From JAODBJ01 sp963782465 (GTDB lineage: Bacteria; Actinomycetota; Acidimicrobiia; IMCC26256; PALSA-610), in contig CAWAJR010000006.1 of assembly GCA_963782465.1 (NCBI GenBank), forward strand, positions 744,001 to 808,000: a stretch of 64,000 nucleotides of DNA, in the 5' to 3' direction. Below, piece by piece: positions 27,071 through 38,215 of this stretch. The translations under genes were made by a program, and so were the position numbers. Below the pieces are notes generated by a model, which ran no database searches, was not told where the DNA came from, and worked only from the letters and a program-made list of their open reading frames with translations. Within the stretch, counting starts at the first letter, position 1. Every line of letters begins with the position of its first letter.

Positions 27071-27790
27071 ATGCAGGGACAGTCAGTCACGGTGACGACC
27101 GCCGCCGGCCCCATGCGGTGCTACGAGGCGATACCCGACGGGGCGCCTCGAGGTGGCCTCGTCGTCATCCAGGAAGCGTTCGGGGTGAACGGGCACATCG
27201 AGGACGTCACCCGGCGGGCCGCCGCGGCCGGATATCACGCGGTTGCGCCCGATCTGTTCCACCGGACGGGCGGCGAGCCGGTGCCGTACGGGCAGTTCGA
27301 GAAGGTGATGGAGCATTTCCGCGCCATCGGCGGCGACGCCGACATCCTCGCCGATGTCGACGCCGCGCTCGACCTCCTGCGGGCCGCGGGCTTCGCCGAC
27401 GCGAAGATCGCCATCGTCGGTTTCTGCTTCGGCGGCCGGGTCACGTTCCTCGTCGCGGCCCGGCGCGCGCTCGGCGGCGCAGTCGGGTTCTACGGCGGTG
27501 GCATCGTGAGCGGGCGCTTCCCGCAGTTCCCGCCGCTCGTCGGCGAGGCGGCATCGTTGCAGACGCCCTGGCTCGGCCTCTTCGGCGACCAGGACGGCTC
27601 GATCCCGACCGACGACGTGGAACAACTCAGAAGCGCGCTCGCGCCGGCCAAGGTCGACACGGCGATCGTGCGGTACCCCGACGCGGGCCACGGGTTCCAC
27701 TGCGACCAGCGGCCCGAGTACCGGCCCGACGAGGCCAAGGACGCGTGGGGTCGCATGCTGCAATTCCTCGACGAGCATCTCGCCCGCTGA
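27071..27790 (+). CDS. Dienelactone hydrolase family protein
   Basis: 239-residue alpha/beta-hydrolase with a cysteine nucleophile. Key parts are VVIQEAFGVN (Glu about 35), GYHAVAPDLFHR, the elbow IVGFCFGGR (Cys about 119) and the His in GHGFHCDQR. This is the dienelactone hydrolase triad Cys-Asp-His with the activating Glu. In cells it may cleave lactones or esters of aromatic breakdown. The ATG at 27071 gives the family N-terminus; an earlier GTG adds 12 residues. Divergent from plsY, convergent with the kinase gene. Confidence 0.85.
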   Translation: MQGQSVTVTTAAGPMRCYEAIPDGAPRGGLVVIQEAFGVNGHIEDVTRRAAAAGYHAVAPDLFHRTGGEPVPYGQFEKVMEHFRAIGGDADILADVDAALDLLRAAGFADAKIAIVGFCFGGRVTFLVAARRALGGAVGFYGGGIVSGRFPQFPPLVGEAASLQTPWLGLFGDQDGSIPTDDVEQLRSALAPAKVDTAIVRYPDAGHGFHCDQRPEYRPDEAKDAWGRMLQFLDEHLAR

Positions 27791-27796
27791 CCCACG

Positions 27797-27822
27797 CCGT
27801 CGCGCCCCGGGTGCGGCGACGG
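27797..27822. terminator. Hairpin between convergent hydrolase and kinase genes
   Basis: 7-base arms CCGTCGC (27797-27803) and GCGACGG (27816-27822), loop 12, placed between the stops at 27790 and 27823. GC-rich with no T-run; a candidate bidirectional terminator. Confidence 0.4.
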
Positions 27823-29099
27823 TTACGGCTTGACGGTCGTGGTGGGCGCGGCGGTGGTCGTCGGGGCGCTCGTGGTCGTCGAGGGCGCGGTGGTCGTCGT
27901 CGGTGCGAGCGTGGTCGTGGTGGGCGGCGCGGTCGTCGTCGACGCGACGGTGGTCGTGGACGCGAGCGTCGTCGTGGCGATCGTGGTTGCGGTCGTCGTG
28001 ACCGGCACCGACGGCTGGGTGCGCGGCGGCGGCGATTTCGAATTCGACGATTGCGCGAGCGCGTAGACGACGCCGACGACGGCGAGGATGGCGACCAGCG
28101 CGACGACGAACATCGCGGTGGAGAAGCGACCCCTCCGGGGCGTCGAGACGGGCCGGGGTGCGCCGGTAACCGCTCGTCGAGCACCGCAGCGGTGGCCGCC
28201 GTCGCGTCGATCCTCGGTACCGCCTGCGTCGGCGCAGCCGCGACCGCGATCGCTTCGGTTGCATCACCCGCCTCGGCGGTCGCGTCCAACGCGCGCGCGA
28301 ACTCATCGGCCGTGGCGAACCGTTCCGACGGGTCGCGGCTCATCGCGCGCATCACCACGTCGCTCAGGGCGCGCGGTACCGACGGACGCCGATCGTGCAG
28401 CGGCACCGCGTTGCCTTCCTCGATCGCGCGTGCGAGCACGATCAACTCCGTGCCCCGGTCGTCGGCCGTGAACGGCTTCTCCCCACTGAGCGCTTCGTAC
28501 GCCATCACGCCGACGGCATAGACGTCGCTGCGAACCGTGGCCGGTTCGCCCGCCAGCCGTTCGGGCGCGAGGTAAGCAGGCGTGCCGAGCACGATCCCGG
28601 CCTGGGTGAGATCGCCGCCGCCCGCGGTGGCGACGCCGAAGTCGGCGAGCTTGGCCCGGCCGCGCTCGTCGAACAGGACGTTGCCCGGTTTGATGTCGCG
28701 GTGCAGGATCCCGTGCTGGTGCGCCGACGCGAGCCCCGCGAGAACATCCTGCAGGACGGGCACGACGCGCGCCGGCGCCATCGGGCCGCGGCGGATCTCG
28801 TCATGCAACGTCGCGCCGGTCAGCGCCTCCATCACGAGATAGACGTACTGGCCGTCGTCACCGAAGTCGTAGACCGCGACGACGTTCGGGTGGCTCGCGG
28901 CGGCGGCGGCGCGCGCTTCGTACTCGAAGCGAGCGAGCACGTCGGGACGGGAACGCCGGTCCGGGTCGAGCACCTTGATCGCGACGTCGCGGGTGAGCCG
29001 GCGATCGCGTGCGAGGTGCACGGAGCCCATGCCGCCCTCGCCGAGGAGCGGGCCGAGTTCGTACCGGTCGGCTACCACCGTTCCGGGGCCGGAAACCAT
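27823..29099 (-). CDS. PknB-type Ser/Thr protein kinase with Thr-rich outer tail (frameshift near 28150)
   Basis: Transmembrane eukaryotic-like kinase. The glycine loop is GEGGMGSVHLA (about 20-30), the lysine is in VAIKVL (about 42), the catalytic loop HRDIKPGN (about 133-140), DFG at about 153-155 and APE at about 178-180, so the kinase core is complete. After about residue 315 the frame shifts: the minus strand reads GGCCCGTCTCGACG where one more G would give ...PVSTPRRGRFSTAM and join the downstream frame. That frame encodes a membrane helix (FVVALVAILAVVGVVYALA) and a tail of Thr/Pro/Ala repeats (TTTTLAPTTTTAPSTTT). No PASTA domains are seen. Span 1277 bases, one short of whole codons. 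Confidence 0.82.
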
Positions 29100-29165
29100 C
29101 GTGCCGGTTTACCCGATGCCGGCGCTCCCACCACCGTCGGGGACGTCGTGGCCCGCCTACGCTCG

Positions 29166-29762
29166 ATGCAGATGGACCGCTTCACCCGGGCGCTCGCCGC
29201 GATCGACGCTCGCAATGCCGACGATCCGAACGAGATCGTCGCCCGAGGCGAGACCCGGCCGAAGGAGCTCGCCCACGCCGACCTGGTTTCGGAATGGGTT
29301 CGGCAATTGCGGCCCGACGCCGGTGAGGCCCTGCTCCTCGCGGCCCGCGGCCACCATCTCCGGCGCTGGACCTTGCCTCGCGCGTCCTACCCCACCGGTC
29401 GCGCCGGCTACCTGCGCTGGCGCCGCGAGCTGAAACGGCGACACGCAGCTGAACTCGCGACCATTCTCGGCGAGTGCGGGTACGACGGCGCGACCATCGA
29501 TCGGGTCGGTGCGCTGGTGCAGAAAGTCGGTCTCGGCCGCGACCCCGATGTGCAGGCCCTCGAAGACGCGATCTGCCTCGTGTTCCTCGAAACGCAGCTC
29601 GCCGACGTCGCGAACCGTTTCGACGAGCCGAAGGCGATCGAGGTGCTCGCCAAGACGGCGAAGAAGATGAGCCCAGAAGCGCTCCATCTCGCGGCCCGCC
29701 TGCCGCTCGACGAGCGCGGTCAAAGCTTGTTGCGGCGGGCGCTGGGGGACGGCACACCATGA
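29166..29762 (+). CDS. DUF4202 family protein
   Basis: 198-residue protein matching the DUF4202 pattern: ARNADDPNEIV near the start, RPKELAHADLVSEWV, LLLAARGHHLRRW, PRASYPTGRAGYLRWRREL and the later LVQKVGLGRDPDVQALED. The conserved His, Arg and Asp residues suggest an all-helical HD-like hydrolase fold, but no activity is established for the family. Start ATG 29166 or 29172. It is divergent from the kinase gene and overlaps the next gene by ATGA. Confidence 0.8.
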   Translation: MQMDRFTRALAAIDARNADDPNEIVARGETRPKELAHADLVSEWVRQLRPDAGEALLLAARGHHLRRWTLPRASYPTGRAGYLRWRRELKRRHAAELATILGECGYDGATIDRVGALVQKVGLGRDPDVQALEDAICLVFLETQLADVANRFDEPKAIEVLAKTAKKMSPEALHLAARLPLDERGQSLLRRALGDGTP

Positions 29763-30112
29763 ACACCATCGAGCGCTATTTCGATGCGCTCCGCCGGCAC
29801 GATGTCGACGACCTCGCCGCGTGCCTTGCCGCCGACGTCGAACGCATCGGCCCGTACCACGACGAGTACCGGGGACGCGACGCCTACAGCACGTTCCTCG
29901 CGTCGACGGTTTCCTCGCTCTCCGGCTACGAATTGGTCATCGACCGCATTTCGCGAGCGGGCGACACCACGCTCGTCGAACTGAGCGAGACGGTCGACGA
30001 TCGTGACGGCACGCGGTTGCGAACCCGGGAGGCGATCGTCATCGACCTCGATGCCGACGGGCTCATCGCGCGTGTCTCCGTGTATGTGAAGAGCTCCGAG
30101 ACGGTCGCGTAA
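29759..30112 (+). CDS. SnoaL-like/NTF2-fold protein
   Basis: 117-residue cone-fold protein of the NTF2/SnoaL type: NTIERYFDALRRHDVDDL at the N-terminus, YRGRDAYSTFL and VIDLDADGLIARVSVYV at the end. Such proteins bind small hydrophobic ligands, some as isomerases or hydrolases; no specific active site is recognisable. The start overlaps the DUF4202 stop (ATGA), so the two are translationally coupled. Confidence 0.75.
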   Translation: MNTIERYFDALRRHDVDDLAACLAADVERIGPYHDEYRGRDAYSTFLASTVSSLSGYELVIDRISRAGDTTLVELSETVDDRDGTRLRTREAIVIDLDADGLIARVSVYVKSSETVA

Positions 30113-30177
30113 CACCGCCGGTCGAGCAGGATCGGAGAAGCGAGCGCGGCCGCCGGCTCCTTACGTTGGACCGAGAC

Positions 30178-32572
<2,395 letters not shown>

Positions 32573-32586
32573 GTGGGGCGCTCGCC

Positions 32587-33459
32587 TCAGTGCTCCCCGT
32601 AGCTCGGGTGCGAGAGCGGGACCTCGGGCCGTCTCCATCGCACGACGGTCGCATCGTCGTGCATCTTGTCGATGTGCGGCTGCGTGCGTTCCCAGCGGCG
32701 CAAGCCGTCGAGCCATTCGTCGAGCGCGTCGAGCCGCGCGAGATCGACCCGCGCACCGTCGGACGCGAGGACGAGTTCGTCGAAGCCTTCGACCTCGACC
32801 CATTCGAGCCGGGGTTCGGCCAGGCGCCCGATGGCCGCGGTCCGCCACGCGTCGGGTGCGCCGAGCGCCCGGTCTTCGGCTTCGGCCCGTTCCCGCGCGC
32901 TCGAACCGCGATGGGTGGCGCACCAGGCGTCCCAGACCTGCGCGGCTTCGGCGGTGAGGCGGTCGTTCGGGAACAACGCCTTCCAGCGGGACCCGAAGCG
33001 CGCGAACGCGACGCAGTCGCTCGCCCGTACCACCTCCGCGTGCGGGTCGCCGTCCCAGCGGACGCGGATGTCGGCGACCGCCACCGCGGCCTGCGGGCGC
33101 GCGCCGGCGCTGACCTGGCCCGGATCGAAGAGGCTGCGGTTCGCCCGCCACAGGCACACCGCGACGTCGTCGTTCGCGAGGAGGGACGCGCGTGTCACCT
33201 GTGCCGCCCAGGTCGCCGCGTCGAGCCCGCAGAACGCCGGCGTGCCCGGCGGCGGGGTTGCGCCGTCGATGGCCGCCAGGCGCAGGCCGCCTTCGCGGCC
33301 GAGCGCGAGCCACGCGTCCTGCGAGGCCGGCGCGTGGCCGGAAGGCGACTCGACGACGACGATCTCGGCACCGTCGTGCTCGAGCCACCACTCGTACCAA
33401 TGGTCCGGCGGGGAGGCCGGCACCCGCCGGGGACGGAGTTCGACGACGTTGCGCGCCAT
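32587..33459 (-). CDS. Uncharacterised protein, possibly PP2C-like
   Basis: 290-residue soluble protein with no confident family. The start is set by an AGGAGG ribosome binding site 7 bases before ATG 33459. Segments such as LAAIDGATPPPGTPAFCG, AVAVADIRV and VVRASDCVAFARFGSRW are laid out like a degenerate PP2C phosphatase (an Asp-Gly near the N-terminus, then a short D/C motif followed by strand). The typical second and third metal aspartates are not clear. The C-terminus is Trp- and Arg-rich (WLDGLRRWERTQPHIDKMHDD). It converges on the UvrA-like gene with 14 bases between stops. Confidence 0.6.
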   Translation of the reverse strand: MARNVVELRPRRVPASPPDHWYEWWLEHDGAEIVVVESPSGHAPASQDAWLALGREGGLRLAAIDGATPPPGTPAFCGLDAATWAAQVTRASLLANDDVAVCLWRANRSLFDPGQVSAGARPQAAVAVADIRVRWDGDPHAEVVRASDCVAFARFGSRWKALFPNDRLTAEAAQVWDAWCATHRGSSARERAEAEDRALGAPDAWRTAAIGRLAEPRLEWVEVEGFDELVLASDGARVDLARLDALDEWLDGLRRWERTQPHIDKMHDDATVVRWRRPEVPLSHPSYGEH

Positions 33460-33620
33460 CGCAGCCTCCTGTGGGCAAACGTGTGGACGATCTGTGCACT
33501 GCGTTGTGAATTGCACGGTCCGCTGCCGCGGGCCACGCTTCGTATCCAACACCAGTTGACCGTCGCCACAATGCACACAAGGTGACCGGCAGGTAACCGG
33601 CAGGCGAATGCTCAGGTTCG

Positions 33621-33671
33621 CGGCGGGTCAGGGCGGCAGGTCAGGGCGGCGGGTCAGGGCGGCGGGCAGGG
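33621..33671 (+). repeat. Four-copy 13-base tandem repeat
   Basis: CGGCGGGTCAGGG repeats at 33621, 33634 (one change), 33647 and 33660 (last copy one base shorter), in the 280-base gap between the uncharacterised gene (start 33459) and the flavin/PPOX gene (start 33740). I see no gene in this gap; it should hold two divergent promoters. Confidence 0.75.
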
Positions 33672-33739
33672 CCGAACGCACCGCCGGCCAGGACCTCCGC
33701 CCCTTCCGGGCGGTTCCCCCCGATCCGTACGGTGGGAAC

Positions 33740-34144
33740 GTGAGCAGCTACGGAACCCAAATTCTCGAAGAGGACGAATGCCGCCGGCTCCTCGCGCAGC
33801 AGCGAGTCGGGCGGATCGCGATCACGACCGGCGACCGTCCCGCGATCCTGCCCGTGATCTACGCCTTGATGGACGGCGACATCGTCTTTCGCACCGCGCC
33901 CGGCGACAAACTCGTCGCCGCCGCACTTCACCAGGTCGTCGCGTTCGAAACCGACACCTTCGATCTCGACCGCCGCGAGGGTTGGAGCGTCGACGTCGTC
34001 GGTACGGTCGAAGAGATCGTGCACCCCGCCGAGATCGGCCGCGCCGAGTCACTTGGCCTCGACCCCTGGGCCGGGTCGGTGCGCGATCGCTACGTACGCG
34101 TCCGGGCCGAGCATCTGAGCGGACGGCGCGTCTGCGCTTCCTAG
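33740..34144 (+). CDS. PPOX/flavin-reductase-like split-barrel protein
   Basis: 134-residue split-barrel protein of the pyridoxamine-5'-phosphate oxidase superfamily: ILEEDECRRLLAQQRVGRIA, PAILPVIYALMDGDIVFRT, then VVAFETDTFD and GWSVDVVGTVEEI. This is the short actinobacterial type (PF12900-like) that binds FMN, F420 or haem. Substrate unknown. GTG 33740 is preceded by GGTGGGA, which supports this start over a longer open frame upstream that reads through the 13-base repeats. Confidence 0.82.
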   Translation: MSSYGTQILEEDECRRLLAQQRVGRIAITTGDRPAILPVIYALMDGDIVFRTAPGDKLVAAALHQVVAFETDTFDLDRREGWSVDVVGTVEEIVHPAEIGRAESLGLDPWAGSVRDRYVRVRAEHLSGRRVCAS

Positions 34145-34294
34145 GCCGGGAGCCGCCGAGAGGCAGTCCCCCCGGATCCGCCTCTCGGTGCCGTCGATCG
34201 TCGCCTCGTTCCCCGTCAGCCGCGATCGGCCTTGGCAGTCCGGCCCCGTTAGCCTCCGAAATGTAGCGCTTCAACCCATTTGTGACAAGGGTTC

Positions 34295-34552
34295 GTGCGA
34301 CATTGTCGGCGCTTCGACAACGGCCAACAGTTCGACGCGTCGTGGGATCGCAACCAGCCGTTCCCGGTCCAGATCGGTACCGGCAGCGTGATCCCCGGAT
34401 GGGACGAGGGCCTCATCGGCATGAAGGTTTGCGGTGAGCGAGAACTCGTCATCCCGCCCTCGCTCGCCTACGGCCCAACGGGAACGAGCGACGGAACGAT
34501 CAAGCCGAACGAGACGCTCGTGTTCGTCGTCGACGTGATGAGCATCGGGTAG
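34295..34552 (+). pseudogene. FKBP-type peptidyl-prolyl isomerase, N-terminally truncated
   Basis: The 85-codon frame contains the FKBP core: FDNGQQFDASWDR, then VIPGWDEGLIGMKVCGERE, IPPSLAYGP and LVFVVDVMSIG. An intact domain is about 105-115 residues and would begin with a strand ending in VHYVG. Here the upstream DNA reads GTGCGACATTGTCGGCGC, giving RHCRR in this frame and DIVGA in another, so the start is missing or frame-shifted. No normal signal or N-terminal strand is found in the 150 bases upstream. A degraded copy or a multi-indel sequence error are both possible. Confidence 0.6.
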
Positions 34553-34639
34553 CGCGGCCCCGAGCCCTCCGAGACGCACGGACCGATCGCCACCCGGTCA
34601 CGTTGGTATCGGGCACCGCGAACCTCTACGTTCGAGTGC

Positions 34640-35470
34640 ATGCGCTTCGGGATCGATACTGCTCAGCAGCGAATGACATGGGACGAGCTCGTCAGCCGAG
34701 TGCAATTCGGCGAACAGCTCGGCTTTGAAGGCGCCTGGGGTTTCGACCACTTCCAGCCGATGTACGGCGAAGGCCCGGGCGAATGTTTCGAAGGGATGAG
34801 CACGCTCGCGGCACTGGCGGGCGTCACCAGCCGGATCCGTCTCGGCCTGCTCGTCACCGGCGTCACCTACCGTCACCCGTCGCTGCTCGCGACACAAGCC
34901 GTCACCATCGACCACGCGTCGCACGGCCGGCTCGACCTTTCGCTCGGAGCCGCGTGGTTCGAACCCGAGCACCGCGCGCTCGGCTTCGCCTACCCGCGCA
35001 CCGGGGAACGGTTCGACCTGCTCGAAGAGACACTGCAAGTGGTGCGCGGCTTGATGACGGGTGAGCCGTTCTCGTTCGAAGGGGCACACATCAAGGTGCA
35101 GAACGCGCAGGTGCGACCGGTTCCGGTGCAGGCACCCCACCCACCGATCTGGATCGGCGGGAGCGGGATGCGCAGGACGTTGCCGATCGCGGCGAAGTAC
35201 GCCGACGCCTGGCACACCTACGGCGCGCCCGACCAGATGGCCGTCCTCTCGCATCACCTCGACGACCTCGCCCGGCAGTGCGGCCGCGACCCGGCGTCGA
35301 TCATGCGGGCGTCGTCGCTGTCGTTGTCGGAACCCCTCGACCAGGTCCGGCGCAACGTCGACGCGATGAAGCAAGCGGGGGTGCAATACCTCGTGTGTGG
35401 TTGGCCGGGCGAGGGCCGCGAAGCCGTCGAGGCATTCGCGACCAAGGTCATTTCCGACTACACGGCTTGA
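34640..35470 (+). CDS. Luciferase-like (LLM class) F420-dependent oxidoreductase
   Basis: 276-residue barrel enzyme starting MRFGIDTAQQRMTWDELV. Family landmarks are GAWGFDHFQPMYG, TGVTYRHPSLLATQAVTIDH, LSLGAAWFEPEHRALGFAYP and PPIWIGGSGMRRTL. It is the third LLM enzyme in the window and most resembles the one at 3283-4044 in motif layout. The reaction is not predictable. It stands 88 bases after the FKBP remnant and 123 before the MMPL exporter, so it probably has its own transcript. Confidence 0.87.
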   Translation: MRFGIDTAQQRMTWDELVSRVQFGEQLGFEGAWGFDHFQPMYGEGPGECFEGMSTLAALAGVTSRIRLGLLVTGVTYRHPSLLATQAVTIDHASHGRLDLSLGAAWFEPEHRALGFAYPRTGERFDLLEETLQVVRGLMTGEPFSFEGAHIKVQNAQVRPVPVQAPHPPIWIGGSGMRRTLPIAAKYADAWHTYGAPDQMAVLSHHLDDLARQCGRDPASIMRASSLSLSEPLDQVRRNVDAMKQAGVQYLVCGWPGEGREAVEAFATKVISDYTA

Positions 35471-35592
35471 CGATCGAGCGCCGCGACGCGCAGGCTCACC
35501 GCAACCGGCCCGCCGGGGCGGGACCAAAGGCCATGGCCACCGTCGGGCGCGGTCAGTAGCGTTCGGGACGCCGCAAGACCTGGGGGGCGCGC

Positions 35593-38067
35593 GTGCGGAA
35601 CTTCTGGAGTTGGCTCGGTCTCAACCTCGGCAAGCATTGGATTGCCGTGCTGTTGATCGGTGCGGTGATCACCGTCGGCCTCGGCTTCGGAGCGACGCGC
35701 CTGGAGTTCTCCACCAGCCAGAGCAGCTACCTGAACAAGAGCGACCAGGTCTACAAGGACAACGTCGCGTACCAGAAGCTGTTCGGCGGCGAAGCGATGG
35801 TCACGCTCATCACGATGGACAAGGGCCACACCGTCAAAGAACTGTTCACGCCGTCGGCGGTGCGCCAGTTCACGACGCTGTCGAAGAACGTCGTCGCCGC
35901 GAAGCACGCCATCAGCGTCGTCACCCCACTCACCGCCTTGCAATTCAACGACGCACTGGTCCGCAGCCCCAACGGCGACCCGACCCAGAGCGTCGCCGGC
36001 AAGATCCTGCTCGACGACACCACCCGCGACAAGACGAAGAAGGGCCAGGCGCTTCGCTCGGCCGACTCGGTGAAGACGCTCACCCGTTTGAACGCGGTGC
36101 CGGCCGCGCAGCGCACGCTGACCAACCAGACGTACGTCGACTTCCTGCTGCACGACAACCAGGGCAAGATCCGCACCCCGCTGCTCGCCAACTTCCCCGA
36201 CGATCGCCACGCGCAGATCGTCAGCCGGCTCCCCGGGAACGAGTCGATCAAGGACGAGGGGCGCGACTCGGTCTTCATCACGGCGCAGGCCAGGCAACTC
36301 CACCTGCCGCACGCGACGATCGTCACGACCGGCGCGCCGGCGCTGCTCAAGAACCTCAACGACTACCTCACGGGCGGCATGCTCGTGCTCGGCGCGATCG
36401 CGGTCGGGATCATGATCCTGATCCTCACCTTGCTGTTCTCGGTGCGCTGGCGGTTGCTGCCGCTCGCGGTGGTGCTGGTCGGCGTGATCTGGGCGTTCGG
36501 GATCATCGGCTACCTCAACATCCCGCTCACCATCGTGACGATCGCGGGCCTCCCGGTGATGCTCGGTATCGGGATCGACTATTCGATCCAGATGCACGCG
36601 CGCGTCGAGGAAGAAGTCGTCATCTCACGCGCCGCGCACCCGATCCAGGAGTCGGCCCGCAACCTTGGCCCCGCGTTGTTGATCGTCACCTTCGACGCGA
36701 TCTTCGCGTTCGCGGCACTGCACTACGCGAAGGTGCCGATGCTGCGGCAGTTCGGCCTCCTGCTGGCGGTCGGCGTTGCAGCAATCTGCGTGAACAGCAT
36801 CGTGGGCACGCTCGCGGTGCTCGGCATCCGCGAATACGAGTCGCCGACGAAAGGGCACGACTTCCGCGAGGGCCCGCTCGGTCGCCTCGTCGTGTTCCTC
36901 GGTTCGCTCCCGCGGCGATCGGCGGTGTGGCTCGCGGCGGCAAGCATCCTCGTGTTCGCAGCCGGCGTGTTCGTCGAAGGTCGCCTCGTGTTGCAGACCG
37001 ACCCGATCCAGTGGGTCAACCAGAAGTCGCAGGTGATCCGCGACCTCAACGTCCTCGACCGCGAGACGGGTTCGAGCAGCGAACTCGGCGTCTTCGTGCA
37101 GGCCAACCAGACCTTCTCCGACTCGTCGGTCAAGTTCATGGACAGTTTCACCCGCTCGCAACTGCAGCAGGTTCCCGACACGTTGATCTCCGCATCGAGC
37201 ATCGTCGAAGTGGTGAGCGACCTGTCCGAAGTTCCCGGCGCGACGCACCTGCCACCGACCGGAGCGCAGGTCGAAGCGGCGTGGAAGGCCGCGCCGCGCG
37301 ACGTGCAGGTGTCGACGGCCAACCCGTCGCAAGGGGCATTGAACCTCGTGTTCCGAACCGGCCCGTCGAACCTCAACGCGCGTGCCGCCGTCGTGCGGGA
37401 GATCCGCAAGACGGTGCCCGCGATCGAGCCGCCGGGCGTGCGGGCGACGCCGTCGGGATTGGCGGTAGTGGGTGTCGGCCTGCTCGACAACCTCGAAGCG
37501 AACCGCATCCTGCTCACCTATCTCTCGATCGCGTTCGTGTTCGCGTTCTTGACGATCCGGTTGCGTTCGGTCACCAGGGCGCTGCTCTCGCTCATCCCGG
37601 TGATCATCGCCGTCGGGGCCGCGTCGCTGTTCGCGTTCGCGTTGAGCCTCAAGCTCTCGCCGGTCACCGCGGTCGGAGGGCCGCTCGTGGTCGCTGCGTG
37701 CACCGAGTTCACGAGCCTGATCCTGTTGCGGTTCGTGGAGGAACGCCGGCGCGGGCTGCCGCCGCGTGAAGCAATGGATGTGACGGCATCGCGTACCGGC
37801 CGCGCCTTCATCGTGTCGGCGTTGACGGCGACCTCCGGCGTTGCGGTGCTCGCGACGAGCTCGCTGCCCCTCCTGCGCGACTTCGGTGCGATCGTCGCGT
37901 TGAACGTGGCCGTCGCCCTCTTGAGCGCCCTCGTGATCCTGCCACCCGTCCTCGTCTGGGCCGACCAACGGAACTGGGTGAGCCACGGGCTCGTGCCCGA
38001 CGAGATCCTGCAGCGCAGCAAGGAGACCGCGTCCGCACCGAGCCCCACGGTCGCGCCGGTGAACTGA
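35593..38067 (+). CDS. MMPL/RND superfamily (HAE3-like) transporter
   Basis: 824-residue polytopic exporter with two repeats, each with one helix, a large outer domain and a five-helix bundle. First helix about 18-36; bundle about 258-420 with the conserved proton-relay-type motif GIGIDYSIQMHARVEEE (Asp about 329). Second half begins near residue 445 and ends with a bundle about 640-790 that contains CTEFTSLILLRFVEERRRG in the equivalent place. Actinobacterial MMPLs export lipids or hopanoid-like molecules; the HAE3 group includes HpnN. The cargo is unknown. GTG start at 35593, preceded by a GGGG-rich stretch. Confidence 0.85.
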   Translation: MRNFWSWLGLNLGKHWIAVLLIGAVITVGLGFGATRLEFSTSQSSYLNKSDQVYKDNVAYQKLFGGEAMVTLITMDKGHTVKELFTPSAVRQFTTLSKNVVAAKHAISVVTPLTALQFNDALVRSPNGDPTQSVAGKILLDDTTRDKTKKGQALRSADSVKTLTRLNAVPAAQRTLTNQTYVDFLLHDNQGKIRTPLLANFPDDRHAQIVSRLPGNESIKDEGRDSVFITAQARQLHLPHATIVTTGAPALLKNLNDYLTGGMLVLGAIAVGIMILILTLLFSVRWRLLPLAVVLVGVIWAFGIIGYLNIPLTIVTIAGLPVMLGIGIDYSIQMHARVEEEVVISRAAHPIQESARNLGPALLIVTFDAIFAFAALHYAKVPMLRQFGLLLAVGVAAICVNSIVGTLAVLGIREYESPTKGHDFREGPLGRLVVFLGSLPRRSAVWLAAASILVFAAGVFVEGRLVLQTDPIQWVNQKSQVIRDLNVLDRETGSSSELGVFVQANQTFSDSSVKFMDSFTRSQLQQVPDTLISASSIVEVVSDLSEVPGATHLPPTGAQVEAAWKAAPRDVQVSTANPSQGALNLVFRTGPSNLNARAAVVREIRKTVPAIEPPGVRATPSGLAVVGVGLLDNLEANRILLTYLSIAFVFAFLTIRLRSVTRALLSLIPVIIAVGAASLFAFALSLKLSPVTAVGGPLVVAACTEFTSLILLRFVEERRRGLPPREAMDVTASRTGRAFIVSALTATSGVAVLATSSLPLLRDFGAIVALNVAVALLSALVILPPVLVWADQRNWVSHGLVPDEILQRSKETASAPSPTVAPVN

Positions 38068-38215
38068 CGCCCGAGAAATACCTGCCCGAGGGGTGCGCCC
38101 CACACCGGGGTTCCCCACGCATCCCGCGCTCCCCCCGGGCATTGACCGCATCATGCAAAGAGGGTGCGACGATTACGTCGGTGTAATTCCTTCTTGACCG
38201 ACGCTCGGGACCGGC

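Noticed and set aside
27829..28010. The Thr-codon repeats in the kinase tail as a CRISPR-like or microsatellite array.
   Set aside because: They are imperfect codon-scale repeats that encode a continuous Thr/Pro/Ala-rich outer segment; there are no spacers.
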